64,000 nucleotides of DNA from Promicromonospora citrea (GTDB lineage: Bacteria; Actinomycetota; Actinomycetes; Actinomycetales; Cellulomonadaceae). The notes beneath the pieces were generated by a model. It made no database searches. It saw only the letters and a list, made by a program, of their open reading frames with translations, and had not been told where the DNA came from. The DNA lies in NCBI RefSeq assembly GCF_013004695.1, contig NZ_JABEMG010000003.1, forward strand, positions 24,960 through 88,959. The letters are read 5' to 3'. The translations under genes and the position numbers were made by a program. This document shows, piece after piece, positions 63,874 through 64,000 of the stretch (position 1 is the first letter of the stretch; every line of letters starts with the position of its first letter).

Positions 63874-64000
63874 CAGGGCCCCGGCAAAGTCATGACTGTA
63901 GGAGTGCGTGGATGGGCCGGTCGATGTCTCTGGCGTGATGACGTAGGGCTTGGGCGATGTTGTCCCAGCCGGCGTGGCGCAGGATCGCGATAGCGGTGTT
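63874..64000 (-). mobile_element. ISAs1-family element, one end
   Basis: CAGGGCCCCGGCAAAGTC at 63874-63891 has the form of an ISAs1 terminal repeat. The transposase end follows directly, and the element continues beyond the window. Confidence 0.65.
63890..64000 (-). CDS. ISAs1-family transposase, C-terminal end
   Basis: The last 36 codons of a minus-strand gene that runs off the window: NTAIAILRHAGWDNIAQALR then HHARDIDRPIHALLQS and TGA. The pattern LR..G..NIA.ALRHHAR is the typical end of ISAs1-family transposases. Stop at 63890-63892. Confidence 0.75.
   Translation of the reverse strand, partial: NTAIAILRHAGWDNIAQALRHHARDIDRPIHALLQS

Overview
The window is very GC-rich DNA with strong G/C bias at third codon positions, many GTG starts, many 1-4 bp start/stop overlaps and several leaderless-looking starts. 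Together with a mycothiol-era DinB-fold protein, a RamB-type regulator, a SigJ-type sigma factor and an IdeR/DtxR-like iron box, this points to an actinobacterium, most likely a Cellulomonas-like member of the Micrococcales (inference from gene content; no database search was run).

Layout. 0-5.9 kb: a small minus-strand operon (cupin, membrane protein, CYTH-like protein), tRNA-Arg(CCG) with its terminator, then argS-lysA and a DUF2798 membrane protein. 5.9-9.3 kb: a transposon graveyard made of a decayed IS5-family element, an IS256 N-terminal stub, an IS3 remnant and one intact IS3-family element. 9.3-12.0 kb: a 5'-truncated RHS protein whose end overlaps a small membrane protein (possible toxin/immunity pair). 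12.0-13.5 kb: a secreted M15 peptidase.

13.8-35.6 kb is the metabolic core. It holds aceA-aceB (glyoxylate shunt) divergent from a RamB-type regulator, a secreted protein of unknown role, a secreted PHB-depolymerase-family esterase, a five-gene LIV-type ABC importer followed by an acyl-CoA synthetase, a TetR regulator and an alpha/beta hydrolase, and then a LysR regulator divergent from an MHS transporter, 3-hydroxybutyrate dehydrogenase, 3-oxoacid CoA-transferase A/B and thiolase. These parts form a plausible complete route from extracellular poly-3-hydroxybutyrate or 3-hydroxybutyrate to acetyl-CoA and on to malate.

35.6-57.9 kb is mostly housekeeping: nhaA, a PIN-PhoH protein, a GOLPH3-like protein, fumC, beta-carbonic anhydrase, a PfkB kinase, xseB, an ABC-F ATPase, a HAD hydrolase, sigJ, a methyltransferase, an epoxide hydrolase, xseA, ispH, rmuC, an ABC exporter pair, a pentapeptide/DinB protein and ychF. 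Two striking inverted-repeat structures lie at 35.64-35.77 kb and 39.56-39.62 kb.

57.9-64 kb is a mobile region: a tyrosine integrase directly after ychF, an IS3-family element split by an IS110-family element, a lower-GC gene pair (secreted protein plus small membrane protein), and the end of an ISAs1-family element at the window edge. The left non-coding end of the IS110 element contains four short segments, in the order expected for a bridge RNA, that match its own ends and its own insertion site. This is the most interesting observation in the window.
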